From positions 16,001 to 80,000 of the forward strand of contig NZ_CP060495.1 in NCBI RefSeq assembly GCF_014334095.1: DNA of 64,000 bases, in the 5' to 3' direction. The notes under the pieces were generated by a model. The model saw only the letters and a list, made by a program, of their open reading frames with translations. It ran no database searches and was not told the origin of the DNA. Position numbers and translations under genes: made by a program. This stretch comes from Novosphingopyxis iocasae. GTDB taxonomy: Bacteria > Pseudomonadota > Alphaproteobacteria > Sphingomonadales > Sphingomonadaceae. Below, one piece after another: positions 18,434-28,213 of this stretch; the stretch's first letter is position 1, and each line of letters begins with the position of its first letter.

Positions 18434-19090
18434 TCAGCGGTCGGTCTCGCCGCTCTCGTCCTGTTCGTCATGATGGCGCAGCACGAAGGCGAGAATCAGG
18501 AGCACCACGACCGGTCCCCACAGGGCATCCAGGCTCCAGTGCGCGTAGATCAGCGCGCCGCTCGCTCCGCCCGCCAGCATGGCAATCCAGAGCGCTGCAT
18601 AGTGCAGCCAGTCCCAGCGCGGCCCTCCGCCCAGCGCTCGGCCGATATGTTGGCCGATCTTGACGAGCGTGCCCGTCATATAGGTGATGCCGAAGCGCAC
18701 CTCCCCGTCGCGTTCGAACACGAGATTTTCCGCGCCCATGCCGAAGGCGATGATCGCCACGCCTAACATTTTCCAGTCATGATCGAACAGGAGCTGGCTT
18801 ACCGCCAGACAGGCTGCAATTCCGATCAGTAGCGAGCTTGCGATATGCTTACGCGAAATGATCCGCAGCACCGTGCCCGCGATCACGCCGAGCACGAAGG
18901 ATCCGATTAGCATCAGCGCGATGGTCGCCGCGCTCGACTGCTCCGCTAGGCCGATTCCGGCACGCGTCGAGTTTCCGCTCATGAACGAAGGAAAGAATCC
19001 GCCGGTCACCAGATAGCCGGTTGCATCGACATAGCCCGCCAGTGCCGTCAGAACTGCGGCCGCCGGAAGGTTTTTGCGCGCATCGGCCAA
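18434..19090 (-). CDS. DUF1275 (YoaK-like) membrane protein
   Basis: 218-residue inner-membrane protein with about six hydrophobic helices. The N-terminal LTALAGYVDATGYLVTGGFFPSFMSGNSTRAG is the hallmark of DUF1275; GITYMTGTLVKIGQHIG near residue 130 is also typical. Transport or sensing has been proposed for the family but not demonstrated. The only possible upstream start is TTG at 19090, since an in-frame stop immediately precedes it. It follows purN by only three bases and is probably in the purM-purN transcript. Confidence 0.85.
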   Translation of the reverse strand: MADARKNLPAAAVLTALAGYVDATGYLVTGGFFPSFMSGNSTRAGIGLAEQSSAATIALMLIGSFVLGVIAGTVLRIISRKHIASSLLIGIAACLAVSQLLFDHDWKMLGVAIIAFGMGAENLVFERDGEVRFGITYMTGTLVKIGQHIGRALGGGPRWDWLHYAALWIAMLAGGASGALIYAHWSLDALWGPVVVLLILAFVLRHHDEQDESGETDR

Positions 19091-19093
19091 GGA

Positions 19094-19684
19094 TTAGCCG
19101 CCCCGTTCCATGCGCTCACCGACATAGGCGGCGAGCGTGCGCGGATAGAGCTGATGTTCTGCGATCAGAACGCGCGCGGCCAAGCTGTCCGCATCGTCGT
19201 CCGGCAATATGGCGACTCGCGTCTGCGCGAGCAGTGGCCCGTCATCGACCCCGGCATTTACGAGATGGACCGAGCAGCCGGCAAAGGCGTCGCCTGCTTC
19301 CAGCGCCCGCTCATGGGTGTGGAGGCCTTTGTATTTGGGCAGCAGGGATGGGTGGATGTTCAGCATCCGGCCTTTCCAGGCGGACACGAACGCTTCGCCA
19401 AGGATGCGCATATATCCGGCGAGCGCGATGTAATCGGCGCCCGCCTCGCGCACTGCCGCGTCCATGATCGCATCGTGATCGGCGCGGGCCAAACCCTTGT
19501 GCGGGTGGGCGAAGGTGGCGATGCCCTCCGCCTCGGCAAGCTTCAGGCCGGGCGCTTCGGGATCGTTGGAAGCGACGAGAATGATCTCAAACGGACAGCC
19601 CTTCGCCTTCGCCGCGTACAGCAGCGCTGCCATGTTCGAGCCGCGGCCCGACAGCAGGACGGCGACCTTGGCTCTACCGCTCAC
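19094..19684 (-). CDS. purN: Phosphoribosylglycinamide formyltransferase
   Basis: 196-residue GAR transformylase: transfers formyl from 10-formyltetrahydrofolate to glycinamide ribonucleotide, third step of purine synthesis. The N-terminal VLLSGRGSNMAALL (phosphate loop) and catalytic block LNIHPSLLPKYKGLHTHERAL, with Asn, His and the downstream Asp in GVDDGPLLAQ, are intact. The start is GTG at 19684. Encoded 34 bases downstream of purM on the same strand. Confidence 0.95.
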   Translation of the reverse strand: MSGRAKVAVLLSGRGSNMAALLYAAKAKGCPFEIILVASNDPEAPGLKLAEAEGIATFAHPHKGLARADHDAIMDAAVREAGADYIALAGYMRILGEAFVSAWKGRMLNIHPSLLPKYKGLHTHERALEAGDAFAGCSVHLVNAGVDDGPLLAQTRVAILPDDDADSLAARVLIAEHQLYPRTLAAYVGERMERGG

Positions 19685-19718
19685 AGTGCGGAACCATGAT
19701 CATCGAAGTTACGCACCC

Positions 19719-20825
19719 TCACGCATCATGTGCCGCTTCCCATTCGGCGCTCGCGCCCCAGTCGCCGTGGGCGGCACCGATGCGGCAGCCGCGCTTGCCA
19801 GCGCCAATACGGCCGATGGCGTGAACGGTCTCGCCTGCGTCTTCCAGCGCCTGCGTCACGCGGCCCGCGCGGTCCTCGCGCACGATCACCGCCATGCCGA
19901 TGCCGCAGTTGAACGTGCGGGCCATTTCGCCCGGCGCGATCGATCCCTGTTCCTGCAGAAATGCCATCAGGCCCGGCTGGTCCCAGGCGCCCGCGTCGAT
20001 CATCGCGCGGCACCCCTCGGGTAGGACGCGCGGGATATTTTCCAGCAGCCCGCCGCCGGTGATATGGGCAAGGCCGTTGATATGGCCTTCGCGAAGGAGC
20101 GGCAGCAGCGCCTTCACATAAATGCGGGTGGGCGCGATCAGCGCATCGAGCAGGCTGCGGCTGTCATCGAACGGCGCGGGCGCATGCATATCCCAGTTCT
20201 TGTCGGCGGCGAGGCGACGGACCAGCGAGAAGCCGTTGGAATGCACGCCCGAGCTTTCCAGCCCCAGGATGATGTCGCCCGGTGCGATCGCCTCTCCGGT
20301 AAGCTGTTCACCGCGCTCGACCGCGCCGACGGAAAAACCCGCCAGATCGTAGTCGCCCGCCGCATACATGCCCGGCATTTCCGCCGTCTCGCCTCCGATC
20401 AGCGCGCATCCTGCCTGCTTGCAGCCCTCGGCGATCCCCGCGACCACGCGCTCTGCAACGCCGTTGTCCAGCTTCCCGGTGGCGAAATAATCGAGGAAGA
20501 ACAGCGGCTCTGCGCCCTGCACGATCAGATCGTTGACGCACATCGCCACCAGATCCACGCCGATCGCGTCGTGCCGGTCATGATCGATGGCGAGCTTTAC
20601 CTTGGTGCCCACGCCGTCGTTCGCGGCAACCAGCAGCGGATCGCTGAACCCTGCCGCCTTCGGATCGAAAAATCCGCCGAAACCGCCAAGGTCGGCGTCC
20701 GCGCCGGGCCGCGCCGTGGCACGAGCGAGCGGCGCGATGGCGCGCACCAGCGCGTTGCCGGCAGCAATCGATACGCCGGACTGTTCGTAGCTATAAGGGG
20801 CGGACGGGTCGTTTGTGTCGCTCAT
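19719..20825 (-). CDS. purM: Phosphoribosylformylglycinamidine cyclo-ligase
   Basis: 368-residue AIR synthetase, fifth step of purine synthesis, ATP-dependent ring closure. The N-terminal [49 protein letters not shown] and [18 protein letters not shown] blocks match PurM. The ATG at 20825 is the family start; 59 upstream in-frame codons have no similarity. Operon purM-purN, divergent from the DUF2066 gene. Confidence 0.96.
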   Translation of the reverse strand: MSDTNDPSAPYSYEQSGVSIAAGNALVRAIAPLARATARPGADADLGGFGGFFDPKAAGFSDPLLVAANDGVGTKVKLAIDHDRHDAIGVDLVAMCVNDLIVQGAEPLFFLDYFATGKLDNGVAERVVAGIAEGCKQAGCALIGGETAEMPGMYAAGDYDLAGFSVGAVERGEQLTGEAIAPGDIILGLESSGVHSNGFSLVRRLAADKNWDMHAPAPFDDSRSLLDALIAPTRIYVKALLPLLREGHINGLAHITGGGLLENIPRVLPEGCRAMIDAGAWDQPGLMAFLQEQGSIAPGEMARTFNCGIGMAVIVREDRAGRVTQALEDAGETVHAIGRIGAGKRGCRIGAAHGDWGASAEWEAAHDA

Positions 20826-20887
20826 CCTTTGAGCGCCTAGCCAGATCGCGCTTGGAATTCCATGCTTCAGTCGCCAAAAGAGCGCCG

Positions 20888-22168
20888 ATGCGTTTGCCCA
20901 GTCCCCCCCGTAAATGGATGATCGCCGCCGCGGCCACCGTGCTCGCCGGTTCCTCCGCGCTCGTCTACGCGCAGATCGAAGGGCCGGAGCGCGGCGTTCC
21001 ACCGATCGCCTCCACCGGAGATTTCGAGGTGAGCGGGATCGAGGTGAACGTCACCGGCAAGGATGCAGAAGACGCCCGCCGCAATGGCTGGGCGGAGGCG
21101 CAGCGCCTGGGCTGGGCCAAATTGTGGGCGCGCACCCATGGCGGGCAGAAGTCCAGCCTGCCCGATTCGCGGCTCAACGACATGGTCTCCGCCATTGTAG
21201 TGGAGGAAGAGGAGATCGGCCCGCGCCGCTATGTTGCGCGTCTGGGCGTAGTGTTCGACCGGGCACGGGCAGGGCAGTTGCTGGGCGTCAGCGGCAAGGT
21301 GACCCGCTCCGCGCCGCTGATGATCATCCCGGTAACAATCAATGCCGGCGCGCCGATGGTGTTCGAACAGCGCACCGACTGGCAGCGTGCCTGGGCGCGT
21401 TACCGCACGTCCGAAAGCGCGATCGATTATATCCGGCCCTATGGCGGCGGCGGCGATTCGCTGGTGCTGACGGCGGGGCAGATCGACCGGCGCAGCCGTA
21501 TCTGGTGGCGCGCCCTGCTCGATCAGTTCGGTGCGGCCGACATCCTGATCCCGATCGTGCGGATCGAGCGGCAGTGGCCGGGCGGCCCGGTGGAGGCGAC
21601 CTTCACCGCGCGCTACGGCCCGGACAACACTTATCTGGAAAGCTTCGGGCTGCGCACGTCCGGCCCCGGCGGCATCGCCAAGATGATGGACGAGGGCGTG
21701 CGCCGCATCAATGCAATCTATGAGCGCGCCCTGGCCGCCGGCATGCTGGCACCGGACAAGTCGCTGATCGTGCAGGAACCGGTGGACGAGAGCGAGCTGA
21801 TCGATCTCGAAGAACCGGCACCGGTTGTGGACAGCGGGCCGAGCCGTCCGGGCGACGACAACTATGTGCCCTCGATCGGGCCGCCGCCGCCAAGCGCTAC
21901 AGCTGCGGCTACTCCGGCTGCGGCACCGTCGATCCAGAGCTTCAACGTGCAGTTCGCAACGCCCGATGCATCTGCCGTGACCGCCGCCGAGGCCGCGGTG
22001 CGCGGGGCAGCGGGCGTGCAGGGCGCGACCACGTCCAGCCTGGCGCTGGGTGGTACATCTGTCATGCGGGTGACCTTTGCCGGAGACCGCGATGCCTTGC
22101 GCGCGGCACTGGCGGCGCGCGGCTTCACCCTCCAGGATGCGGGCGGCGCGCTCAGGATCAGCCGCTAG
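20888..22168 (+). CDS. DUF2066 domain-containing secreted protein
   Basis: 426 residues with a signal peptide ([22 protein letters not shown]). The DUF2066 domain spans about residues 45-290, with the characteristic [18 protein letters not shown] and [22 protein letters not shown] proline/alanine-rich linker follows, and the C-terminal 70 residues ([20 protein letters not shown] to the end) resemble a small alpha/beta domain. The function is unknown. It sits 17 bases upstream of hda on the same strand, as often seen in alphaproteobacteria where a DUF2066 or PerM-like gene precedes hda. Confidence 0.82.
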   Translation: MRLPSPPRKWMIAAAATVLAGSSALVYAQIEGPERGVPPIASTGDFEVSGIEVNVTGKDAEDARRNGWAEAQRLGWAKLWARTHGGQKSSLPDSRLNDMVSAIVVEEEEIGPRRYVARLGVVFDRARAGQLLGVSGKVTRSAPLMIIPVTINAGAPMVFEQRTDWQRAWARYRTSESAIDYIRPYGGGGDSLVLTAGQIDRRSRIWWRALLDQFGAADILIPIVRIERQWPGGPVEATFTARYGPDNTYLESFGLRTSGPGGIAKMMDEGVRRINAIYERALAAGMLAPDKSLIVQEPVDESELIDLEEPAPVVDSGPSRPGDDNYVPSIGPPPPSATAAATPAAAPSIQSFNVQFATPDASAVTAAEAAVRGAAGVQGATTSSLALGGTSVMRVTFAGDRDALRAALAARGFTLQDAGGALRISR

Positions 22169-22185
22169 GCGAGGCTGGCCCGGCG

Positions 22186-22788
22186 ATGCGGCAGATCGCG
22201 CTTCCCCTGGATTGGTCCGCCGGTAGCGGCACGGAACTGATCGTTACGCCCGCCAATGAAGGGGCGGCGGGACTGATCGAAAATCACAGCTACTGGCCGC
22301 AGGGCGGCGTGATCCTCACCGGACCGCCGCGATCGGGCAAAAGCCTGATGGCTGCGCATTTCGAAGTCAGCCACTCCGGCACTGCGATCGACGATGCCGA
22401 TCAGTGGGAGAACGAGGCGCTGTTTCACGCCTGGAACGCTGCGAAGGGGGCGGGCAAGCCGCTGCTCCTTACCGCACGCACGCCGCCGGGTGAATGGGGC
22501 ACTGCATTGCCGGACTTGCGATCGCGCCTTGCCGCGATGCAGCTTACCCAGCTGGCTGAGCCGGACGATGCGATGCTGGAGGGGCTCCTGCGGCTTCATC
22601 TGGCGCGCGCGGGAACCGGGGCGACCGACGAGACGCTCTCTTATATCGTGAAGCGCATCGACCGCAGCTACGCCGCGACCGAGCGATTCGTTCGCGAAGC
22701 CAATGCCCGCGCGCTGGAACAAGGCGGCCCCGTGGGCATGAAGCTGGCGCGCAATCTGTTCGAACATCAGGACGAATTGGATATTTGA
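22186..22788 (+). CDS. hda: DnaA regulatory inactivator Hda-like AAA+ protein
   Basis: 200-residue DnaA-related protein that, with the DNA-loaded sliding clamp, stimulates ATP hydrolysis by DnaA to stop re-initiation. The N-terminal clamp-binding motif QIALPLDW is present, followed by a Walker A-like GPPRSGKS (about residues 47-54), IDDADQW in the Walker B position, and the C-terminal FVREANARAL. It lacks the DnaA DNA-binding domain. One base separates it from ppk1; the hda-ppk-ppx order is common in alphaproteobacteria. Confidence 0.9.
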   Translation: MRQIALPLDWSAGSGTELIVTPANEGAAGLIENHSYWPQGGVILTGPPRSGKSLMAAHFEVSHSGTAIDDADQWENEALFHAWNAAKGAGKPLLLTARTPPGEWGTALPDLRSRLAAMQLTQLAEPDDAMLEGLLRLHLARAGTGATDETLSYIVKRIDRSYAATERFVREANARALEQGGPVGMKLARNLFEHQDELDI

Positions 22789-22789
22789 G

Positions 22790-24955
22790 ATGGCTGAAAG
22801 CGACGCAAAGTTCCGGAAGACGCCGCCCAGCCCCAATCCGCCGGAAGGCGCGCGGCGCTACATCAACCGCGAGCTCAGCTGGCTCAAATTCAACGAACGC
22901 GTGCTGGAGGAGGCCCGCAACCCCAGCCATCCGCTGATTGAGCGACTGCGTTTCCTCTCCATCTCCGGCAGCAATCTGGATGAGTTTTTCATGGTCCGCG
23001 TCGCAGGCCTGGTCGGGCAGGTGGCGCAGGGGGTGGAGCTGTGCTCGCCCGACGGCCTGACCCCCGCCCAGCAGCTTGAGGCGATCTACGAACAGAGCGA
23101 CCGGCTGATGCAAGCGCAGCAGCAGGCGTGGGAATTTCTCCGCGGCGCGCTGGAGGAAGAGGGCGTCGCAGTGGTCATGCCGTCCTCGCTGGATGAAGAG
23201 GGCGCGGCCTGGCTGCGCGATCATTTCAACGATCAGATTTTCCCCATCCTGACACCGCAGGCGCTGGACCCGGCGCATCCTTTCCCCTTCATTCCCAACC
23301 TGGGCCTCAGCATCGTGCTCGACATGAAGCGGCAGAAGGATGGCCGCTCGATCCGCGAACTGCTGATGATCCCCGCCGCATTGCCGCGCTTCCTGCGCGT
23401 GCCAGGGGGCGCGGCGCGATACGTCACCATAGAAGATACGGTGCTGTTCTTCGTGGAGCGGCTGTTTCCGGGATATGATCTGATCGGATCGGGCACATTC
23501 CGCATCGTGCGCGACAGCGATATCGAAGTGGAGGAAGAGGCCGAAGATCTGGTCCGCTACTTCAAGAGCGCGATCAAGCGGCGGCGCAAGGGGCAGGTAA
23601 TCCGGCTGGAGCTGAACGACAGCCTGCCCGATGCCGTGTCCGCCACGATCCGTGAAGATCTCCTCGTCGTCGGCTCCTCCCGCGCGCTCGTCCACGGCTT
23701 TATCGGCATCAGCGATCTGGCGATCCTGTGCAATGAAGACCGGCCGGACCTGAAATTCCCCGCCTTTACCCCGCGCTTCCCGGAGCGCATCCGCGAATAT
23801 GACGGGGATTGCTTCGCCGCGATCCAGGCGAAGGACATCATCGTCCACCACCCTTATGAAAGCTTCGACGTGGTGGTTGCCATGATCGAGCAGGCCGCGT
23901 CCGATCCGGATGTCGTCGCAATCAAGCTGGCGCTTTACCGCGCGGGGCGCCAGTCGCGCATCATCCGTGCCCTGATTGACGCGGCGGAGGCAGGCAAGTC
24001 CGTGACGGCGGTAGTGGAGTTGAAGGCGCGTTTTGACGAGGAACAGAACCTTGCCTGGGCGGCGCAGCTCGAACGCGCGGGCGTGCAGGTGGTCTATGGC
24101 TTCATCGAGTGGAAGACGCACGCCAAGGTCACCATGATCGTGCGCAAGGAGGAGGGCGGCTACCGCACCTACTGCCATTTCGGCACCGGCAATTATCACC
24201 CGGTCACCGCCAAAATTTACACCGATCTCAGCTATTTCACCGCCGATCCGGCTGCCGGGCATGATGCCGCGCAGCTGTTCAACTATATCACCGGCTATGT
24301 CGAACCGGGCGAGCTCAGCCGCATCTCGATTTCACCGGTCTATCTTCGGCAGGATCTGGAGGCGTTGATCGCGGCTGAAATGGCGAACGCCGCAGACGGC
24401 AAGCCCGCCGCCATCTGGGCCAAGATGAACTCGCTGGTCGATGCGCAGATGATCGACCGACTATATGAGGCGAGCCAGGCGGGCGTACAGATCGATCTGG
24501 TCGTGCGCGGCATCTGCTGTCTGCGGCCCGGTATCGCTGGCCTGTCGGAAAACATCCGCGTGAAATCCGTGATCGGGCGCTTTCTGGAGCACAGCCGCAT
24601 TTGGGCTTTCGCCAATGGCCGCGCGCTGCCCAATGACGGCGCAAAGCTGTTCATCAGCTCGGCGGACTGGATGCCGCGCAATCTGGAACGGCGCGTGGAA
24701 TATATGATGCCGATCTCAAACCCCACCGTGCATGACCAGGTGCTCGATCAGGTGATGGTCGCCAATCTGATCGATAATGAACAGAGCTGGGAAATGGATG
24801 GTGAGGGGCAGTATGAACGCGTCCAGCCGGAGGGTAAGCGCTTCAACCTGCACCAGTATTTCATGACAAACCCCTCCTTGTCCGGGCGCGGCAAAGCGCT
24901 CAAGAAATCGAAATCGGTGCCCAAGCTGCGGCTCGACCGGCGCAAGCCCAAGTGA
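22790..24955 (+). CDS. ppk: Polyphosphate kinase 1
   Basis: 721-residue enzyme polymerising the gamma-phosphate of ATP into polyphosphate reversibly. The N-terminal YINRELSWLKFNERVLEEA domain is followed by the PPK C-domains with the phosphohistidine in WKTHAKVTMIVRKE (His444 by count) and the second HxK-like block FAIGRALPND-type region near residue 610. The ATG is one base after the hda stop and the stop overlaps ppx by four bases (GTGA), a tightly coupled operon. Confidence 0.96.
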   Translation: MAESDAKFRKTPPSPNPPEGARRYINRELSWLKFNERVLEEARNPSHPLIERLRFLSISGSNLDEFFMVRVAGLVGQVAQGVELCSPDGLTPAQQLEAIYEQSDRLMQAQQQAWEFLRGALEEEGVAVVMPSSLDEEGAAWLRDHFNDQIFPILTPQALDPAHPFPFIPNLGLSIVLDMKRQKDGRSIRELLMIPAALPRFLRVPGGAARYVTIEDTVLFFVERLFPGYDLIGSGTFRIVRDSDIEVEEEAEDLVRYFKSAIKRRRKGQVIRLELNDSLPDAVSATIREDLLVVGSSRALVHGFIGISDLAILCNEDRPDLKFPAFTPRFPERIREYDGDCFAAIQAKDIIVHHPYESFDVVVAMIEQAASDPDVVAIKLALYRAGRQSRIIRALIDAAEAGKSVTAVVELKARFDEEQNLAWAAQLERAGVQVVYGFIEWKTHAKVTMIVRKEEGGYRTYCHFGTGNYHPVTAKIYTDLSYFTADPAAGHDAAQLFNYITGYVEPGELSRISISPVYLRQDLEALIAAEMANAADGKPAAIWAKMNSLVDAQMIDRLYEASQAGVQIDLVVRGICCLRPGIAGLSENIRVKSVIGRFLEHSRIWAFANGRALPNDGAKLFISSADWMPRNLERRVEYMMPISNPTVHDQVLDQVMVANLIDNEQSWEMDGEGQYERVQPEGKRFNLHQYFMTNPSLSGRGKALKKSKSVPKLRLDRRKPK

Positions 24956-26445
24956 TCCTTCGCCGCAGCAAGGCCGCCGCCCCCGAAGCCGCGGCAACGC
25001 CCAGCATGCGATCGGCGGTGGTGGACATCGGCTCCAACTCGGTACGGCTGGTGGTGCATTCCGGCCATCCGCGCGCGCCCTCCATGATCTTCAACGAGAA
25101 GGTAATGGCGGGCCTTGGCGGCGACTTGGCGGCAACGGGCCGGATCGGCGAGGAATCGAGCGCGCGTGCGCTGCGTGCCCTCTCGCGCTTCCGCTTGCTG
25201 TGCGACCGGTTCGAGGTGGAGCGGGTGGACGTGATTGCCACCGCCGCGGTGCGCGATGCCGAAAATGGCGATCAGTTTCTGGAAGGTGCCCGCGCGCACG
25301 GGTTCGAACCGCGGGTGTTGAGCGGCGAGGAAGAGGCCTATTTCGCCGGCATGGGCGTGCTCGCCGCCTTTCCGGATGCCAAAGGTTGGGTCGGCGATCT
25401 GGGCGGCGGCAGTCTGGAGATTGCCCGGATCGGCAAGGGGCAGGTGAAGCAGGGCGTATCGCTGCCCTTCGGCGTGCTTCGCGCCAAGCCGATCCTGGAC
25501 AAGGGCACGGGCGCACTTGCCAAGCGCTTCGGCAAGGCCCTTGCCGAGAGCGATCTTGCCATCAAGGACAAGCCGATGCCGCTATATCTGGTCGGCGGAA
25601 GCTGGCGATCGCTGGCGCGTATCGACATGGAGGCAGGCGACTGGCCGCTGCGCGTGGTCCATCATTATGAGATCGCGCCGGCGCGCGCCGTGAAGCTCGC
25701 CGACAGGGTTGCTGCCATGGACGCGGCGGAGATCGGCAAGGTGCCCGGCGTCGGATCGAGCCGCGTGCCTTATATGCGCGAGGCGAGCAGACTATTGGCG
25801 CTGCTGGTGGAGCAGCTGAAGCCCAGCAATATTCTGATTTCCGCCTTCGGCGTGCGCGAGGGCACGCATTTCGACGCGTTGGACGCGCAGATGCGGAGCG
25901 CCGATCCGCTGCTCGCCGGAACCGCGGACATGGGCCGGGCAGAGGGGCGCTTTCCGCTGCACGGCATCGCGGTTGATGAATGGATCGCGCCCTTGTTCGA
26001 GAGCGACAGCGCCGAATGGCAGCGTCTGCGCCGCGCGGCCTGCAACCTTGGCGATGTCGCGTGGCGCGCGAACCCGGATTTCCGGGCCGAGCGCGGGCTG
26101 GAGGCGGGGCTTCACGGGAACTGGGTCGGCATCGACGGCGCGGGGCGTGAGATGCTGGGGCAGGCGCTCTACACCAGCTTCGGCGGCGGCACCTCGGCCT
26201 TTCCCGGCGGCGGCGCTCTGGCGGGGGCGAAAGCAATCGAGCGCGCCATCGCCTGGGGCCTCGCCATGCGACTTGCGCAGCGGATCAGCGCCGGCATGGC
26301 CGCGCCGCTGAAGGAAAGCGGCATCCGGGTGGAGGGTGAGCGGCTGATCCTGAGCGCCGATGCCGAAGCGCTGCTCTCCGAAACGGTGGAAAAGCGCCTT
26401 GGCCAGCTGGCGAGCTATATGGGACTGCGAGCGGAGGTCGCCTGA
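24952..26445 (+). CDS. ppx: Exopolyphosphatase (Ppx/GppA family)
   Basis: 497-residue enzyme of the ASKHA fold that releases terminal phosphate from polyphosphate. The N-terminal VVDIGSNSVRLVVHSG and central GWVGDLGGGSLEIARI phosphate loops, and the catalytic Glu region SGEEEAYFAGMG, are intact. The C-terminal 170 residues form the extra helical domain of alphaproteobacterial Ppx. A GTG start overlaps the ppk stop by four bases, so synthesis and breakdown of polyphosphate are co-expressed. pppGpp hydrolysis is an alternative or additional activity. Confidence 0.93.
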   Translation: MILRRSKAAAPEAAATPSMRSAVVDIGSNSVRLVVHSGHPRAPSMIFNEKVMAGLGGDLAATGRIGEESSARALRALSRFRLLCDRFEVERVDVIATAAVRDAENGDQFLEGARAHGFEPRVLSGEEEAYFAGMGVLAAFPDAKGWVGDLGGGSLEIARIGKGQVKQGVSLPFGVLRAKPILDKGTGALAKRFGKALAESDLAIKDKPMPLYLVGGSWRSLARIDMEAGDWPLRVVHHYEIAPARAVKLADRVAAMDAAEIGKVPGVGSSRVPYMREASRLLALLVEQLKPSNILISAFGVREGTHFDALDAQMRSADPLLAGTADMGRAEGRFPLHGIAVDEWIAPLFESDSAEWQRLRRAACNLGDVAWRANPDFRAERGLEAGLHGNWVGIDGAGREMLGQALYTSFGGGTSAFPGGGALAGAKAIERAIAWGLAMRLAQRISAGMAAPLKESGIRVEGERLILSADAEALLSETVEKRLGQLASYMGLRAEVA

Positions 26446-26455
26446 GTATCGGCGA

Positions 26456-26776
26456 TCAGCCGCAGTCGATTTTCGTCACCCGGTAATCCTCGTTATATCG
26501 GATGTTCAGCCGGTCCTCGCGAAAATCCATCGTCACCATCATGCCAGGGCCGATCCACCGCAGGCTTCTCGCGCCGCTGAGGTCGATTGCGCGTTGCCCT
26601 AGCTCTTCGCTGGGGCGCTGGCCGATCAGCTTGGCCGCAGCCTCCGCCTTGCAGGCGAAGCCGCCAGCCTCGTCCATCGGCACTTCGGCCGTCATGTCGC
26701 CCGGCAGGCGGGCGCCGTCCTGGGTCATCGCACATGCTCCAAGAAAGAAGGGTGCAAGAAGGACCGCGCGGATCAT
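26456..26776 (-). CDS. Peptidase inhibitor I78 family lipoprotein
   Basis: 106 residues with a lipoprotein signal (LGAC, Cys15). The mature domain matches the I78 elastase-inhibitor family: GGFACKAEAAAKLIGQRPSEELG, RSLRWIGPGM, and the C-terminal DRLNIRYNEDYRVTKIDCG with two conserved cysteines that likely pair. It presumably protects the envelope against serine proteases. The ATG overlaps the rnd stop by four bases, so it is translated from the rnd message although the functions seem unrelated. Convergent with ppx. Confidence 0.83.
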   Translation of the reverse strand: MIRAVLLAPFFLGACAMTQDGARLPGDMTAEVPMDEAGGFACKAEAAAKLIGQRPSEELGQRAIDLSGARSLRWIGPGMMVTMDFREDRLNIRYNEDYRVTKIDCG

Positions 26777-27945
26777 TCCGTGTCCTCCGTGCGCGTCATC
26801 TTCAGCTTGCCGTTCTTCACCGCGAAGGCAAGGCGCCCCTCGACGAGGTCCAGTGCATCGCGGCCGAACTGTTCGTAGCGCCAGCCTTCCAGCATCGGCA
26901 TGTCATCGCGCTCGCCCGCGGCCAGCCGTTCCAGATCGCCCGCCTTGGCGATCAGGCGTGAGGCCACATCGATGTCGCGCGAGCGGATCTTGAGCAGCAA
27001 TTTCAGAAGGTCCGCCACCAGGGCGCCGTCCCTGCCTGGCCCCTGCCGGTTCTTGCGATCGGGCATGTCGTCGGAATCGAGCGGCTCGGCCGATTGCAGC
27101 ACCTTCATCATGCGGCGGCCGATGTCATTATTTGCCCAAGCGCCGGACAGCCCGCGTTTCTTCGCTAGATCCTTCTGTTCGCGCGGAGGATGGCCGGCGA
27201 TATCGGCCAGCGTCTCGTCCTTCATTATGCGCCCGCGCGGCAAATCCTTGTCCTGCGCCTCGCGCTCACGCCACGCGGCCAGCGCCTTCAGGCGGCCCAG
27301 CACATCGGCCTTGCGCGACTGGATCTTCACGCGCTTCCACGCTTCCTCGGGATCATTGGCGTAGTTGGCCGGATCGGTCAGCCGCTCCATCTCGCCGTTC
27401 AGCCAGACGCCGCGGTTTGTCTCCTTCAGCTTCTCCAGCATCATCGGGAAGATTTCCGACAGATGCGTCACATCGCCGATCGCATAATCGATCTGCCGCT
27501 TGTCGAGCGGGCGGCGGCTCCAGTCGGTAAAGCGCGCGCCCTTGTCGAGCGTGTGGCCGAGCCATAGCGAGACGAGGTTGGAATAGCCGATCTGCTCGCC
27601 CTGACCCAGCGCCATCGCAGCGATCTGCGTGTCGAACATGGGATGCGGGGTGCCGCCGGCGTGGTTGTAAACGATCTCGACGTCCTGTCCGCCGGCATGG
27701 AAGACCTTCAACACGTCCTCATTGTGGACGAGGAGGTCCCACAGCGGCTTCAGGTCGATGCCGTCGGCCAGTGGATCGATCGCGGCGGCTTCCTTGTCAT
27801 CCGCGATCTGCACCAGACAGAGCAGCGGATAATAGGTGTTCTCGCGCATGAACTCGGTGTCGACGGCGACGAAATCGGCCTTGGAAAGACGCTCGCAAAG
27901 TTCGGCAAGCGGGGCGGACTGGGTGATCAGGGGATGTATTTTCAT
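26773..27945 (-). CDS. rnd: Ribonuclease D
   Basis: 390-residue 3'-5' exoribonuclease for tRNA and small-RNA 3' maturation. DEDD catalytic residues are visible: VAVDTEFMRE (Asp and Glu), FHAGGQDVEIVYNHAG (Asp), and YAIGDVTHL (Tyr and Asp), followed by an HRDC domain (about residues 210-290) that binds RNA. The start at 27945 (MKIHPLITQSAPL) is preferred over 28005. Divergent from aspS across a 268-base gap containing an inverted repeat and a promoter. Confidence 0.95.
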   Translation of the reverse strand: MKIHPLITQSAPLAELCERLSKADFVAVDTEFMRENTYYPLLCLVQIADDKEAAAIDPLADGIDLKPLWDLLVHNEDVLKVFHAGGQDVEIVYNHAGGTPHPMFDTQIAAMALGQGEQIGYSNLVSLWLGHTLDKGARFTDWSRRPLDKRQIDYAIGDVTHLSEIFPMMLEKLKETNRGVWLNGEMERLTDPANYANDPEEAWKRVKIQSRKADVLGRLKALAAWREREAQDKDLPRGRIMKDETLADIAGHPPREQKDLAKKRGLSGAWANNDIGRRMMKVLQSAEPLDSDDMPDRKNRQGPGRDGALVADLLKLLLKIRSRDIDVASRLIAKAGDLERLAAGERDDMPMLEGWRYEQFGRDALDLVEGRLAFAVKNGKLKMTRTEDTE

Positions 27946-28025
27946 GAGTGTCGCAAGGCTTACACAGCTTGGGGTGGAGTGCCTAGTGGCATGCATGCAG
28001 TTCACCCCACTCCCGTAGCCCTGCG

Positions 28026-28082
28026 CCTGTCGAAGGGCGCTTATCGGATGCAGCGCTAGGAGGAGAAACGTCCTTCGACAGG
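28026..28082. repeat. Dispersed intergenic inverted repeat (CCTGTCGAAGG / CCTTCGACAGG)
   Basis: Perfect 11-base arms CCTGTCGAAGG (28026-28036) and CCTTCGACAGG (28072-28082) with a 35-base centre. A related inverted pair is at 51628-51680 and a degenerate one near 34971-35056, so this is a small dispersed intergenic repeat family. Confidence 0.7.
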
Positions 28083-28123
28083 CTCAGGACTTCCGGATTT
28101 GGGGCGCGCGCGGGGCGGGACGC

Positions 28124-28152
28124 TTGACATTATGCCCTCGGCCCTGTGTTAG
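28124..28152 (+). promoter_or_regulatory. Sigma-70 type promoter of aspS
   Basis: Perfect -35 TTGACA (28124-28129) and a -10 candidate TGTTAG (28147-28152) with a 17-base spacer. The expected start of transcription is near 28159, giving a leader of about 55 bases before the aspS ATG at 28214. Confidence 0.55.
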
Positions 28153-28213
28153 CGCCCGCATATTGCGCAACACATCTGCGCCGATTTCAAACTATCCTGA
28201 ACGGTATCACGCC

